Assembly (NCBI GenBank): GCA_902465265.1
Contig: CABQMF010000067.1
Span: 1-7,273 of the forward strand
Source of the DNA: an uncultured Collinsella sp.
GTDB taxonomy: Bacteria > Actinomycetota > Coriobacteriia > Coriobacteriales > Coriobacteriaceae
Length of the DNA: 7,273 nt
Direction: 5' to 3'
Part shown: piece by piece, positions 1 through 5,673 of the stretch
Position numbering within the stretch: position 1 is the first letter of the stretch
How the letters are laid out: each line of letters starts with the position of its first letter
Translations under genes and position numbers: made by a program
The notes under the pieces: model-generated
Database searches by the model: none
Told to the model about the DNA's origin: nothing
What the model saw: the letters and a program-made list of their open reading frames with translations, nothing else

Positions 1-152
1 ATTGACATCGTCAAGAGAGAAAATGGACGAGTTCTGAATCTCACTCAAAGGTGGACCCCTTTCGAACTACGGGGCCCCGATTGCTAGGACCTACAGAAGG
101 GTGCGACAAGCACACAACGTTTAGGAACACTCGGGAGCCGACAGATACTAAT

Positions 153-182
153 GTGACGCTTATGCAATCACGTTCGTATAGG
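153..182 (+). promoter_or_regulatory. Weak sigma-70-type promoter candidate for the HAD gene
   Basis: GTGACG at 153-158 matches the -35 consensus TTGACA at four of six positions, and TATAGG at 177-182 matches TATAAT at four of six, with an 18-nt spacer. Transcription would start near 189 and leave a leader of about 175 nt before the GTG at 365. Matches this weak occur often by chance, and the T-run at 222-227 would lie inside the leader, so this is only a candidate. Confidence 0.22.
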
Positions 183-350
183 TTACGGGGAAATGAGTTC
201 GATTTCAAGCGTGAACTGCGATTTTTTACTCGTGTGGAGACTTTTTCGTAATCTTATGGACAGCCGCCTCCACAACTTGACGATAAGCAGTTTGCCCATA
301 CGCCTTTGAGGTAAAGTATCCGGAGCCAACGATTCTGGAACGATTTTTCG

Positions 351-357
351 AGAAAGG
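351..357 (+). promoter_or_regulatory. Ribosome binding site fixing a GTG start
   Basis: AGAAAGG lies 7 nt upstream of the GTG at 365. The frame is open further upstream, back to a TAA at 284-286, but contains no ATG, GTG or TTG there. The site and the GTG therefore set the start of the HAD protein. Confidence 0.65.
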
Positions 358-364
358 TGCCCGC

Positions 365-1123
365 GTGCTCAAAGCAGTCGTTTTCGATATGGACGAAACG
401 CTTCTTAGCATCAACCTCAACGCGTTCATCCTTCGCTATTTTAAGGATGTCTCGTCGATGCTCGCGGATATCGGTCGCCGCAGCCACGGTGGCACGATGG
501 CGCGCCTCGGCACCATCTTGGTCGACCTCAACGCCAATCGCCGAAGCGGCACGGATAATCGTACCAATCTTGAGTTCTACCAAGAAGAGGTTGAGCGCCG
601 GTGCGGCATTTGCCTCTCGGACCCACTCATCTACGAGGCGTTTACCTACTACGACCGCGAAGTTCTTCCGTACAAGAACGACGATGTCATCAACGCCCAC
701 GCCATGCCCGGCGCACACGCCGCGCTTCAGGCCGTACAGGATGCAGGACTGCGTTGCGCGCTCTTTACCAATCCCAGCTTTCCGCAGGGGGCCATCGAGT
801 GCCGCATGGGTTGGGGCGATCTGGCCGACGCCCCCTTTGAGCTCGTCACGCACATGGGAAACACCACCCGCTGCAAGCCCGATGCCACCTACTATCTAGA
901 GCAGCTTCAGGTGATGGGGCTCGAGCCGCACGAGGTCCTCATGGTGGGCAACGATCCCAAACGCGACTTCCCCAGCCCCGCCTGCGGCATTCAGACTGCC
1001 TATGTGGGCCAGGGCAAGCCCAGCCGAGCCACCTGGCGTGGAACCATGGAAGACTTCGCCCGCGACTTTAACGCCGTAGTAGAAGCCTTCTACGAACACC
1101 AAATAGCCGACGAACTGTCCTAA
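365..1123 (+). CDS. HAD-superfamily hydrolase (phosphatase-like)
   Basis: This 252-residue cytoplasmic protein carries all four HAD motifs. Motif I is DMDET at residues 8-12, where D8 would be the nucleophile and D10 the general acid. Motif II is the threonine T135 in LFTNP, motif III is K171 in CKPD, and motif IV is GND at 195-197 with a further aspartate at D201. The segment between motifs I and II (about residues 14-110) is large enough for a helical cap of the kind seen in the phosphoglycolate phosphatase/YjjG group. The family dephosphorylates small phosphorylated metabolites through an aspartyl-phosphate; the substrate cannot be read from sequence. The start is a GTG with AGAAAGG 7 nt upstream. 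The gene stands alone on this strand and its TAA overlaps the stop of the convergent desulfidase gene. No terminator follows it. Confidence 0.9.
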   Translation: MLKAVVFDMDETLLSINLNAFILRYFKDVSSMLADIGRRSHGGTMARLGTILVDLNANRRSGTDNRTNLEFYQEEVERRCGICLSDPLIYEAFTYYDREVLPYKNDDVINAHAMPGAHAALQAVQDAGLRCALFTNPSFPQGAIECRMGWGDLADAPFELVTHMGNTTRCKPDATYYLEQLQVMGLEPHEVLMVGNDPKRDFPSPACGIQTAYVGQGKPSRATWRGTMEDFARDFNAVVEAFYEHQIADELS

Positions 1124-2439
1124 CAGACTCGAGTCTTGCCGATCATGATGTTTAGGATCTCGACGTCGGTGTCCTTCATGCCCACACGGCCTACATAACC
1201 CATGCTGGCGATTGTCTGCTCGACGGTATCCTGGATCAGGCCCTCACCGGCACGGAAGCCGCGGCCCTGCATGGCCATATCGTGACCCAGAATCGCAGCG
1301 TCAACGGCTGCCGAAATCTTAGCCGCGCAACTCGCCTTGGCGCCATCGCATACAATGCCACCCACGTTACCGAGCGTGTTCGAAACCGTCGCGCCAATCT
1401 GCTCGCGCGTGCCACCACACAGCCAGGTAATCGCGGCACCGGCACCGCATGCGGCGCAAATAGCACCGCAAAACGCCGAGAGCGCACCAATATAGCTCTT
1501 GATATGCACGGCGATCAGATCGGACAGCATCACGGCACGAACCAGGCGTTCATGGTCGCAGCGCAGGTACTCGGCATACTCCATAACAGGCAGCGCGCAA
1601 GTAATGCCCTGATTGCCCGAGCCGCACACAATGGCGACCGGCAGCGCGCAGCCGTTCATGCGGGCATCGGACCCGGCGGCTGCACGGGCACGGGCACGGC
1701 AGGCGACGTCATCGGCACGTGCGCCCAGCAGTGTGCGGCCCACCTCGGCACCCCAAGCGTGCGCCAGGCCCTCGGCGCTAATCGCACCGTTCAGTTCGAT
1801 CTGACGCTCAACGGCAACGCGGGCGTCCTCAATGTCACCGTCCTCGATAAAGTCGATGATGGACTCAATCGACATGGGCGTGTCAGCGCCATCTGCCGCA
1901 CGCTCGGCCACGACGCGCTCGGCGCAGGCGGCACACTCCCCCGCCGACTTGCCGCATACCGGAATACCGTCGAGCGTATGGCACGTAACATTAGTGTGGT
2001 GGTCGGTAATCTCGACGACCGCGGTATGGCCCCCGGCCGTGGCAGTCACCTTGATGTAGAGGTTGGGCACACCCTCGACAAGCGACACATCGCAGTAGCC
2101 GGCGTCAGCGAGGAGCTCGGCCACGCGCGCACGGTCTTTATCGTCAACGCTCTCGAGCACCTCGAGCGCGCTCTTGGCGTCGCCGCCCACGGCACCCAGC
2201 ACGGCCGCCGCCTCAATACCATGCATGCCGCCCGAGTTGGGCACGGTCACGCTCTTGACGTTCTTGATGATATTGCCCGAACAGGCAACGTCCATATGCT
2301 CGGGCTCGCAGCCAAGCGTCTGGCTCGCCAGCGCCGCTGCATAGGCAACGGCAATGGGCTCGGTGCAGCCGAGCGCGCAGACAAGCTCGCGGTTCAAGAC
2401 ATCGCAAAAAGCGGCATCGCGAATGGAATCGGTAGGCAT
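1120..2439 (-). CDS. cyuA: L-cysteine desulfidase / iron-sulfur serine-dehydratase-like protein (CyuA/YhaM family)
   Basis: This 439-residue protein belongs to the CyuA (YhaM, UPF0597) family, oxygen-sensitive [4Fe-4S] enzymes that convert L-cysteine to pyruvate, ammonia and sulfide. Recognisable blocks are ALGCTEP (22-28, including C25), CSGNIIKN (53-60), the glycine-rich GSGNQG (273-278) followed by C281, and the cysteine-rich segments 324-331 and 364-371. In the archaeal enzyme three conserved cysteines bind the cluster; C25, C281 and C324 are the likely counterparts here, from memory of the family. Length is normal for the family. The start ATG has AGGAGA (2445-2450 on the complement) 5 nt upstream. 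The protein has 22 cysteines, about 5 percent. Serine deamination is an alternative activity because the fold is shared with L-serine dehydratase alpha domains. It is divergent from rpiB and convergent with the HAD gene, so it is probably monocistronic. Confidence 0.88.
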   Translation of the reverse strand: MPTDSIRDAAFCDVLNRELVCALGCTEPIAVAYAAALASQTLGCEPEHMDVACSGNIIKNVKSVTVPNSGGMHGIEAAAVLGAVGGDAKSALEVLESVDDKDRARVAELLADAGYCDVSLVEGVPNLYIKVTATAGGHTAVVEITDHHTNVTCHTLDGIPVCGKSAGECAACAERVVAERAADGADTPMSIESIIDFIEDGDIEDARVAVERQIELNGAISAEGLAHAWGAEVGRTLLGARADDVACRARARAAAGSDARMNGCALPVAIVCGSGNQGITCALPVMEYAEYLRCDHERLVRAVMLSDLIAVHIKSYIGALSAFCGAICAACGAGAAITWLCGGTREQIGATVSNTLGNVGGIVCDGAKASCAAKISAAVDAAILGHDMAMQGRGFRAGEGLIQDTVEQTIASMGYVGRVGMKDTDVEILNIMIGKTRVC

Positions 2440-2617
2440 AGGTATCTCCTGCTTACATAACGGACTGGGCTCTCAATAATAGTTAACTCTATTTTTTATT
2501 TGATAACAATGCATCAAAAACCGCAACCCAAGTTCCGGCGGACGGCGTTCAAGCGCAAACTGACGGCATTAATTCATGAGAAGTAAGTCTTGTTGCATGC
2601 TAAAGCGTTTGACCAAA

Positions 2618-2633
2618 AAACGCCCGAGCGTTT
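2618..2633. repeat. Operator-like inverted repeat upstream of rpiB
   Basis: AAACGCCCGAGCGTTT has perfect 6-bp arms around a 4-nt centre. It ends 15 nt before the TATCAT at 2649-2654, where a -35 element would be expected. No good -35 hexamer is spaced correctly with that -10, which fits a site for a transcription factor, either activating or repressing. The symmetry is seen directly; the regulatory role is inference. Confidence 0.35.
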
Positions 2634-2648
2634 ACACAAAAGTCGCGC

Positions 2649-2654
2649 TATCAT
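2649..2654 (+). promoter_or_regulatory. Candidate -10 element of the rpiB promoter
   Basis: TATCAT matches TATAAT at five of six positions and would place the transcript start about 55 nt before the rpiB start codon. The -35 position has no good match: TTTACA at 2631-2636 is only 12 nt upstream and TTGACC at 2609-2614 is 34 nt upstream. The assignment is therefore tentative. Confidence 0.25.
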
Positions 2655-2714
2655 GCAGTCGAACGCGGTAAAACCTTTAGCAATTCCGCCGCACGGACCA
2701 GAGAGGAACCACTC

Positions 2715-3182
2715 ATGAAGATTGGTATCGGCAACGACCATGCCGCCGTCGAGCTCAAGAACATTATCTCCGAGCACCTGAAGGAGCGCGGCTGTGAGGT
2801 CGTGAACTTTGGAACCGACACCTCCGAGAGCTTCGATTACCCCATCGCCGGCTACAAGGTGGGTAAGGCCGTGGCCAACGGTGACGTCGACCTGGGTATC
2901 CTGATCTGCGGTACCGGCGTCGGCATCAGCCTGGCCGCCAACAAGGTGGAGGGCGTTCGCGCCGTCGTGTGCTCTGAGCCCTTCAGCGCCAAGCTCTCGC
3001 GCATGCACAACAACACCAACGTGCTCGCCTTTGGTGCCCGTGTCGTGGGCTCCGAGCTCGCCAAGATGATCGTCGACGAGTGGCTCGACGCCGAGTTTGA
3101 GGGCGGCCGCCACGAGCGTCGCGTCAATCTTCTCAACGAGATCGACCAGACCCGTGGACTCAAGGTCGTCGACGAGGCTTAA
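2715..3182 (+). CDS. rpiB: Ribose-5-phosphate isomerase B
   Basis: This 155-residue enzyme interconverts ribulose 5-phosphate and ribose 5-phosphate in the non-oxidative pentose phosphate pathway. It is near-colinear with the RpiB/LacA/LacB family. Visible features are the N-terminal NDHA (residues 7-10), DYP (41-43), the active-site loop ICGTGVGIS (64-72) with the catalytic cysteine C65, ANKVEGVRAV (75-84), the catalytic histidine H98 in RMHNNTNV (97-103), and the C-terminal EGGRHERRV. The E. coli enzyme uses the equivalent cysteine and histidine. The block CSEPFSAKLSR is characteristic of RpiB and argues against the galactose-6-phosphate isomerases LacA/LacB. The ATG has GAGAGGAA (2701-2708) 6 nt upstream. 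The gene is monocistronic and ends at a strong terminator 27 nt after its stop codon. Confidence 0.95.
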   Translation: MKIGIGNDHAAVELKNIISEHLKERGCEVVNFGTDTSESFDYPIAGYKVGKAVANGDVDLGILICGTGVGISLAANKVEGVRAVVCSEPFSAKLSRMHNNTNVLAFGARVVGSELAKMIVDEWLDAEFEGGRHERRVNLLNEIDQTRGLKVVDEA

Positions 3183-3209
3183 ACCATTCAGTACCACAAG
3201 CTAACAGCA

Positions 3210-3244
3210 GGGGCCCGCTCGGAACTCATGTCCGAGCGGGCCCC
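3210..3244 (+). terminator. Intrinsic terminator of rpiB
   Basis: GGGGCCCGCTCGGA (3210-3223) pairs perfectly with TCCGAGCGGGCCCC (3231-3244), a 14-bp stem with a 7-nt loop. The following TTCATACATTTT is only moderately U-rich, but the stem is very strong and is correctly placed 27 nt after the rpiB stop. Confidence 0.85.
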
Positions 3245-3260
3245 TTCATACATTTTGGAA

Positions 3261-3295
3261 TAAAAAGGGCGCCGCGGATGGAATTCCGCGGCGCC
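3261..3295 (-). terminator. Intrinsic terminator of ndk
   Basis: GGCGCCGCGGA (3268-3278) pairs with TCCGCGGCGCC (3285-3295), an 11-bp stem with a 6-nt loop. On the complementary strand it is followed by CTTTTTATT, a proper U-tract, so it terminates the leftward ndk transcript. It lies 39 nt after the ndk stop codon and back to back with the rpiB terminator. Confidence 0.9.
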
Positions 3296-3334
3296 AAAGC
3301 CACACGCTAACAGCTTTAAGGAGTCAAAGCTGGT

Positions 3335-3739
3335 TTAGCCAAAGAAGCGCTTGATCTCGATCTCGGCGTTCTCCAGGCAGTCGGAGCCGTGGATCACGTT
3401 GGCGTTGACATCGACAGCAAAGTCGCCGCGAATGGTGCCGGGGGCAGCATCAAGCGGGTTAGTAGCGCCCATAAGGGTGCGCATCTTGGAGACAGCGGAG
3501 AGACCGGAAACGACCATCTTGACGACCGGACCGCTCGTCATAAAGTCGCAGAGACTGCCAAAGAAGGGCTTGTCGGCCAGATGGGCGTAGTGCTCCTCGA
3601 CGGTAGCGCGCTCGAGCGTGGTCATCTCCATGCGCTCGATGACAAGGCCGCTGCGCTCAATGCGAGCAACGATCTCGCCGATCTTGCGGTCGCGCACGGC
3701 GTCGGGCTTAATCATGATGAAGGTCTTCTCGATAGCCAT
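3335..3739 (-). CDS. ndk: Nucleoside diphosphate kinase
   Basis: This 134-residue cytoplasmic kinase transfers the gamma phosphate from ATP to nucleoside and deoxynucleoside diphosphates through a phosphohistidine. The whole family pattern is present: K11 in IMIKPDAV, Y51, F59 in KPFFGSL, R87, T93, R104 in TIRGDF, N114, and the active-site H117 in NVIHGSD (114-120). Length is close to the usual 135-145 residues, so it is complete. The ATG is preceded by GAAAGG (3748-3753 on the complement) 8 nt away. The gene has its own promoter candidate and terminator, and the intervening argH terminator suggests it is separate from the arg genes upstream. Confidence 0.97.
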   Translation of the reverse strand: MAIEKTFIMIKPDAVRDRKIGEIVARIERSGLVIERMEMTTLERATVEEHYAHLADKPFFGSLCDFMTSGPVVKMVVSGLSAVSKMRTLMGATNPLDAAPGTIRGDFAVDVNANVIHGSDCLENAEIEIKRFFG

Positions 3740-3803
3740 AAAAGTAGCCTTTCAAGTAGGTTCGCGCGTGCCCAAGTCCCATTCCGGCACCCGCCTGGAC
3801 TGC

Positions 3804-3832
3804 ATCGTAACAGAGTTTTAGCTGCAGTTAAA
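3804..3832 (-). promoter_or_regulatory. Extended -10 promoter candidate of ndk
   Basis: On the complement, TTTAAC (3832-3827) and TACGAT (3809-3804) are separated by exactly 17 nt, and TACGAT is preceded by TGT, giving the extended -10 pattern TGn-TACGAT. The start would fall near 3797, with a leader of about 58 nt. The -35 match is weak (three of six); the extended -10 and the correct placement are what support it. Confidence 0.45.
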
Positions 3833-3905
3833 CAAAAAGCTGTTTATTGAAACGCTGCAATTTATTAAAGCGCTCCATATGTGTCACTTCTGTTTCGAAG
3901 CCCGA

Positions 3906-4034
3906 TTAGAGTACCATCCGACCGCCTATCAACCGCACCGAACAGAGCAGACGGTCGGTTGCCACCCGCGAACGTACCCCCTTCACAACCTGCCCAAAGG
4001 TCCTACAGAAGTTCTCGACAAACCCCTCCCCCAT
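3906..4034 (-). other. Structured block with an open 42-codon frame, function unknown
   Basis: Between the argH terminator and the ndk promoter an ATG-initiated frame of 42 codons runs leftward (start MGEGFVENFCRTFGQ, end GGRMVL, then TAA). It has no ribosome binding site: the ATG lies 7 nt past the end of the argH terminator stem. The same DNA has two stems that cannot form together. CAACCG-c-ACCG (3930-3940) pairs with CGGTCGGTTG (3952-3961), 10 bp with one bulge, while CCGACCG (3918-3924) pairs with CGGTCGG (3952-3958). The block may be a non-coding RNA, a dispersed repeat, or a tiny gene translated from argH read-through. I do not recognise the peptide. Confidence 0.3.
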
Positions 4035-4040
4035 AGCAAC

Positions 4041-4074
4041 AAAATACGGGCGCCCACATCAGCAGGCGCCCGTA
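4041..4074 (-). terminator. Intrinsic terminator of argH
   Basis: TACGGGCGCC (4045-4054) pairs with GGCGCCCGTA (4065-4074), a 10-bp stem with a 10-nt loop. On the complement it is followed by TTTTG, so it ends leftward transcription from argH. It lies about 50 nt after the argH stop codon. Confidence 0.88.
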
Positions 4075-4124
4075 AAGCGAAAACGATTTATCAATAAATG
4101 GACAATACGTCTTCAGCCAAACCT

Positions 4125-5555
4125 CTACTTTGCCCCGTGGCCCATCTCGACGACCTTGGTCAGCGATCCAAACACGCCCTCGTCGGCCACGAGCTGTGAC
4201 TCGGCACGCTGCAGCTGCACGGCAACGGCGGCAGGAGCGGTGCCGCCCTCGGTCGTGCGCGCGGCGACAATCGACGGGATGTCGAGCGCCTCGGTAATGT
4301 CGCGCTCAAAGAGCGGGCTTGCCTCCTGGAACACCTCAAACGGCAGGTCCTCAAGATTGCAGCCGCGCTTCTCACACATCAGGACCAGATGGCCCACCAC
4401 AGCATGTGCCTCACGGAACGGCAGACCACGCTTGGCCAGGTAATCGGCAACATCGGTGGCGGCAAGGTGCCCCACGCCGCGCTCGCGCGCCATGGCATCC
4501 TCGTTGACGGTCCAAGTTGAAATCATTCCGGCCATAACGGACAGGCACTGCATGAGCGTATGAGCGGTATCGAGCGCGCCCTCCTTGTCCTCCTGCAAGT
4601 CCTTGTTATAAGCAAGCGGCAGGCCCTTCATGGTCACGAGCAGCTGCACCAGGTTGCCATAGACTCGGCCGCTCTTGCCGCGGATAAGCTCGGCAAAGTC
4701 GGGGTTCTTCTTCTGCGGCATGATAGACGAGCCGGTGGAGTAGGAGTCGGAAAGCGTGATAAAGCCAAATTCGGAGCTCGACCACAGCACGATCTCCTCG
4801 GAAAGACGCGACAGATGCATCGCCATGACGGAGCCGGCGTAATGCAGATCGAGCAGGAAATCACGGTCGGAAACCGCATCGAGCGAGTTGGGAATTACGC
4901 CCGCAAAGCCAAGTTCGGCAGCCGTCATCTGGCGATCGAGCGGATAGCTCGTACCGGCAAGCGCGGCAGCACCCAGCGGACAGTTGTCGGCGGCATCAAA
5001 GGCGGCCTTCAGGCGCGTAAAGTCGCGCGCGAACATCCAGGAATACGCCAGCAGATGATGCGAGAGCAGCACGGGCTGAGCGTGCTGCATATGCGTGTAA
5101 CCCGGCAGAATCACCTTGTCGTACTTCTTAGCCGCATCCATCAGCACATGGCGCAGCTCAAGATTGGCCTCCATGAGCTCCTTGGCCAGTGCCTTGACGC
5201 CCAGGCGCGTGTCGGTCGCCACCTGGTCGTTGCGCGAACGTCCGGTATGCAAGCGCTTACCGGCCTCGCCGATGCGACGCGTCAGCTCGCTCTCGATGGA
5301 CATATGGATGTCCTCGTCGTTGATATCGAAGGTAAAGTTGCCGGCATCGATATCCTGTTCGATTCCGGTCAGGCCCTCGGCAATCGCCTGCTCGTCCTCG
5401 GCACTGATGATGCCCTGGGCCGCCAGCATTTTGGCATGCGCCTTAGAGCCGGCGATATCCTGCTTATAGAGATGTTTGTCGACCGGCAGCGACGCGCCAA
5501 ACTCCTGCGTGACCTCGGCCACGCCCGCCTCAAAACGACCGCCCCAAAGAGCCAT
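4125..5555 (-). CDS. argH: Argininosuccinate lyase
   Basis: This 476-residue enzyme splits argininosuccinate into arginine and fumarate, the last step of arginine synthesis; the family forms homotetramers. It is a complete member of the fumarase/aspartase superfamily. Visible are the N-terminal MALWGGRFEAG typical of ArgH, HTGRSRNDQ at 103-111, YTHMQHAQP at 153-161 with H155 in the catalytic position, and the signature loop GSSIMPQKKNPD at 275-286 holding the catalytic serine. KDLQEDKE (318-325) is the other recognisable block. The frame is open upstream to a TTG at 5630, but the ATG at 5555 is preferred: it gives the family N-terminus and has a strong ribosome binding site. Length is slightly above the usual 455-470. 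It follows argG and the small gene on the same strand and ends at its own terminator. Confidence 0.97.
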   Translation of the reverse strand: MALWGGRFEAGVAEVTQEFGASLPVDKHLYKQDIAGSKAHAKMLAAQGIISAEDEQAIAEGLTGIEQDIDAGNFTFDINDEDIHMSIESELTRRIGEAGKRLHTGRSRNDQVATDTRLGVKALAKELMEANLELRHVLMDAAKKYDKVILPGYTHMQHAQPVLLSHHLLAYSWMFARDFTRLKAAFDAADNCPLGAAALAGTSYPLDRQMTAAELGFAGVIPNSLDAVSDRDFLLDLHYAGSVMAMHLSRLSEEIVLWSSSEFGFITLSDSYSTGSSIMPQKKNPDFAELIRGKSGRVYGNLVQLLVTMKGLPLAYNKDLQEDKEGALDTAHTLMQCLSVMAGMISTWTVNEDAMARERGVGHLAATDVADYLAKRGLPFREAHAVVGHLVLMCEKRGCNLEDLPFEVFQEASPLFERDITEALDIPSIVAARTTEGGTAPAAVAVQLQRAESQLVADEGVFGSLTKVVEMGHGAK

Positions 5556-5673
5556 GGGATCGTCCCCTTTCATCAAATACCAAACGAAGCGCCCAAAGCA
5601 ATGCGCCCTGTCGCTAAAGCGATTTACCAACCGCTAGTTTTGCACATTCCCCACTGCATGCGGGGCCATGTAG
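5556..5673 (-). promoter_or_regulatory. Leader between the small gene and argH
   Basis: These 118 nt contain a weak hairpin (CCCCGC with GTGGGG on the complement, one G-U pair, about 5651-5667) shortly after the small gene's stop. They also contain a compact inverted repeat TCGCT-aa-AGCGA at 5611-5622. I see no promoter pair with proper spacing. argH is therefore probably read from a transcript that begins upstream, but a promoter of unusual form cannot be excluded. Confidence 0.3.
5563..5571 (-). promoter_or_regulatory. Ribosome binding site fixing the argH start
   Basis: On the complement GAAAGGGGA lies 7 nt before the ATG at 5555. No comparable site precedes the upstream TTG at 5630, so the extra 25 codons of the open frame are not part of argH. 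Confidence 0.8.

Larger units (their letters stand above)
1..364. other. Intergenic stretch with no supported gene
   Basis: I find no convincing gene here. Frames on both strands are short, lack ribosome binding sites and give low-complexity or arginine-rich translations. The composition is visibly less GC-rich than the coding regions to the right. Visible elements are a 13-nt inverted repeat TTGAC-atc-GTCAA at 2-14, a CGGGGCCCCG palindrome at 71-80, a weak AGTTC/GAACT hairpin at 196-217 followed by six T at 222-227, and a weak promoter candidate at 153-182. It is most likely the upstream region of the HAD gene at 365 and perhaps the regulatory region of a gene beyond the left edge. Confidence 0.5.
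2440..2714. promoter_or_regulatory. Divergent intergenic region between cyuA and rpiB
   Basis: These 275 nt must hold the start signals of two divergent genes. The cyuA side is AT-rich at about 2475-2520 and contains the inverted repeat ATAG-TTAACT-CTAT (2479-2492). On the complement, TATTAT at 2481-2476 is the best -10 candidate for cyuA, without a good -35. The rpiB side has the palindrome AAACGC-CCGA-GCGTTT (2618-2633), and AGCGTTT occurs twice (2604-2610, 2627-2633). TATCAT at 2649-2654 is the best rpiB -10 candidate. None of these assignments is strong. No small gene with a ribosome binding site was found here. Confidence 0.5.

Noticed and set aside
2..7. Perfect TTGACA as a -35 element
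   Set aside because: No -10-like hexamer occurs 16-18 nt downstream; the hexamer is part of a short palindrome at the window edge.
47..62. T-box-like sequence AAGGTGGACCCCTTT
   Set aside because: It resembles the T-box core only loosely: the conserved GGTGGNACCGCG is not matched and no downstream aminoacylation or amino-acid gene follows.
51..251. 66-codon + frame starting with GTG
   Set aside because: There is no ribosome binding site, the composition is not protein-like, and no motif is recognised.
1282..2460. 392-codon open frame on the + strand
   Set aside because: It is antisense to the desulfidase gene, whose family motifs and ribosome binding site are clear. The translation is rich in Arg, His and Gly, typical of a high-GC shadow frame.
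2574..3197. 207-codon leftward frame opposite rpiB
   Set aside because: It is the complement of rpiB coding sequence, is rich in Val, Gly and Asp as expected of such shadows, and lacks start signals.
5556..5630. N-terminal extension of argH from a TTG at 5630
   Set aside because: The family begins at MALWGGRF, and the ATG at 5555 has a strong ribosome binding site while the TTG has none.
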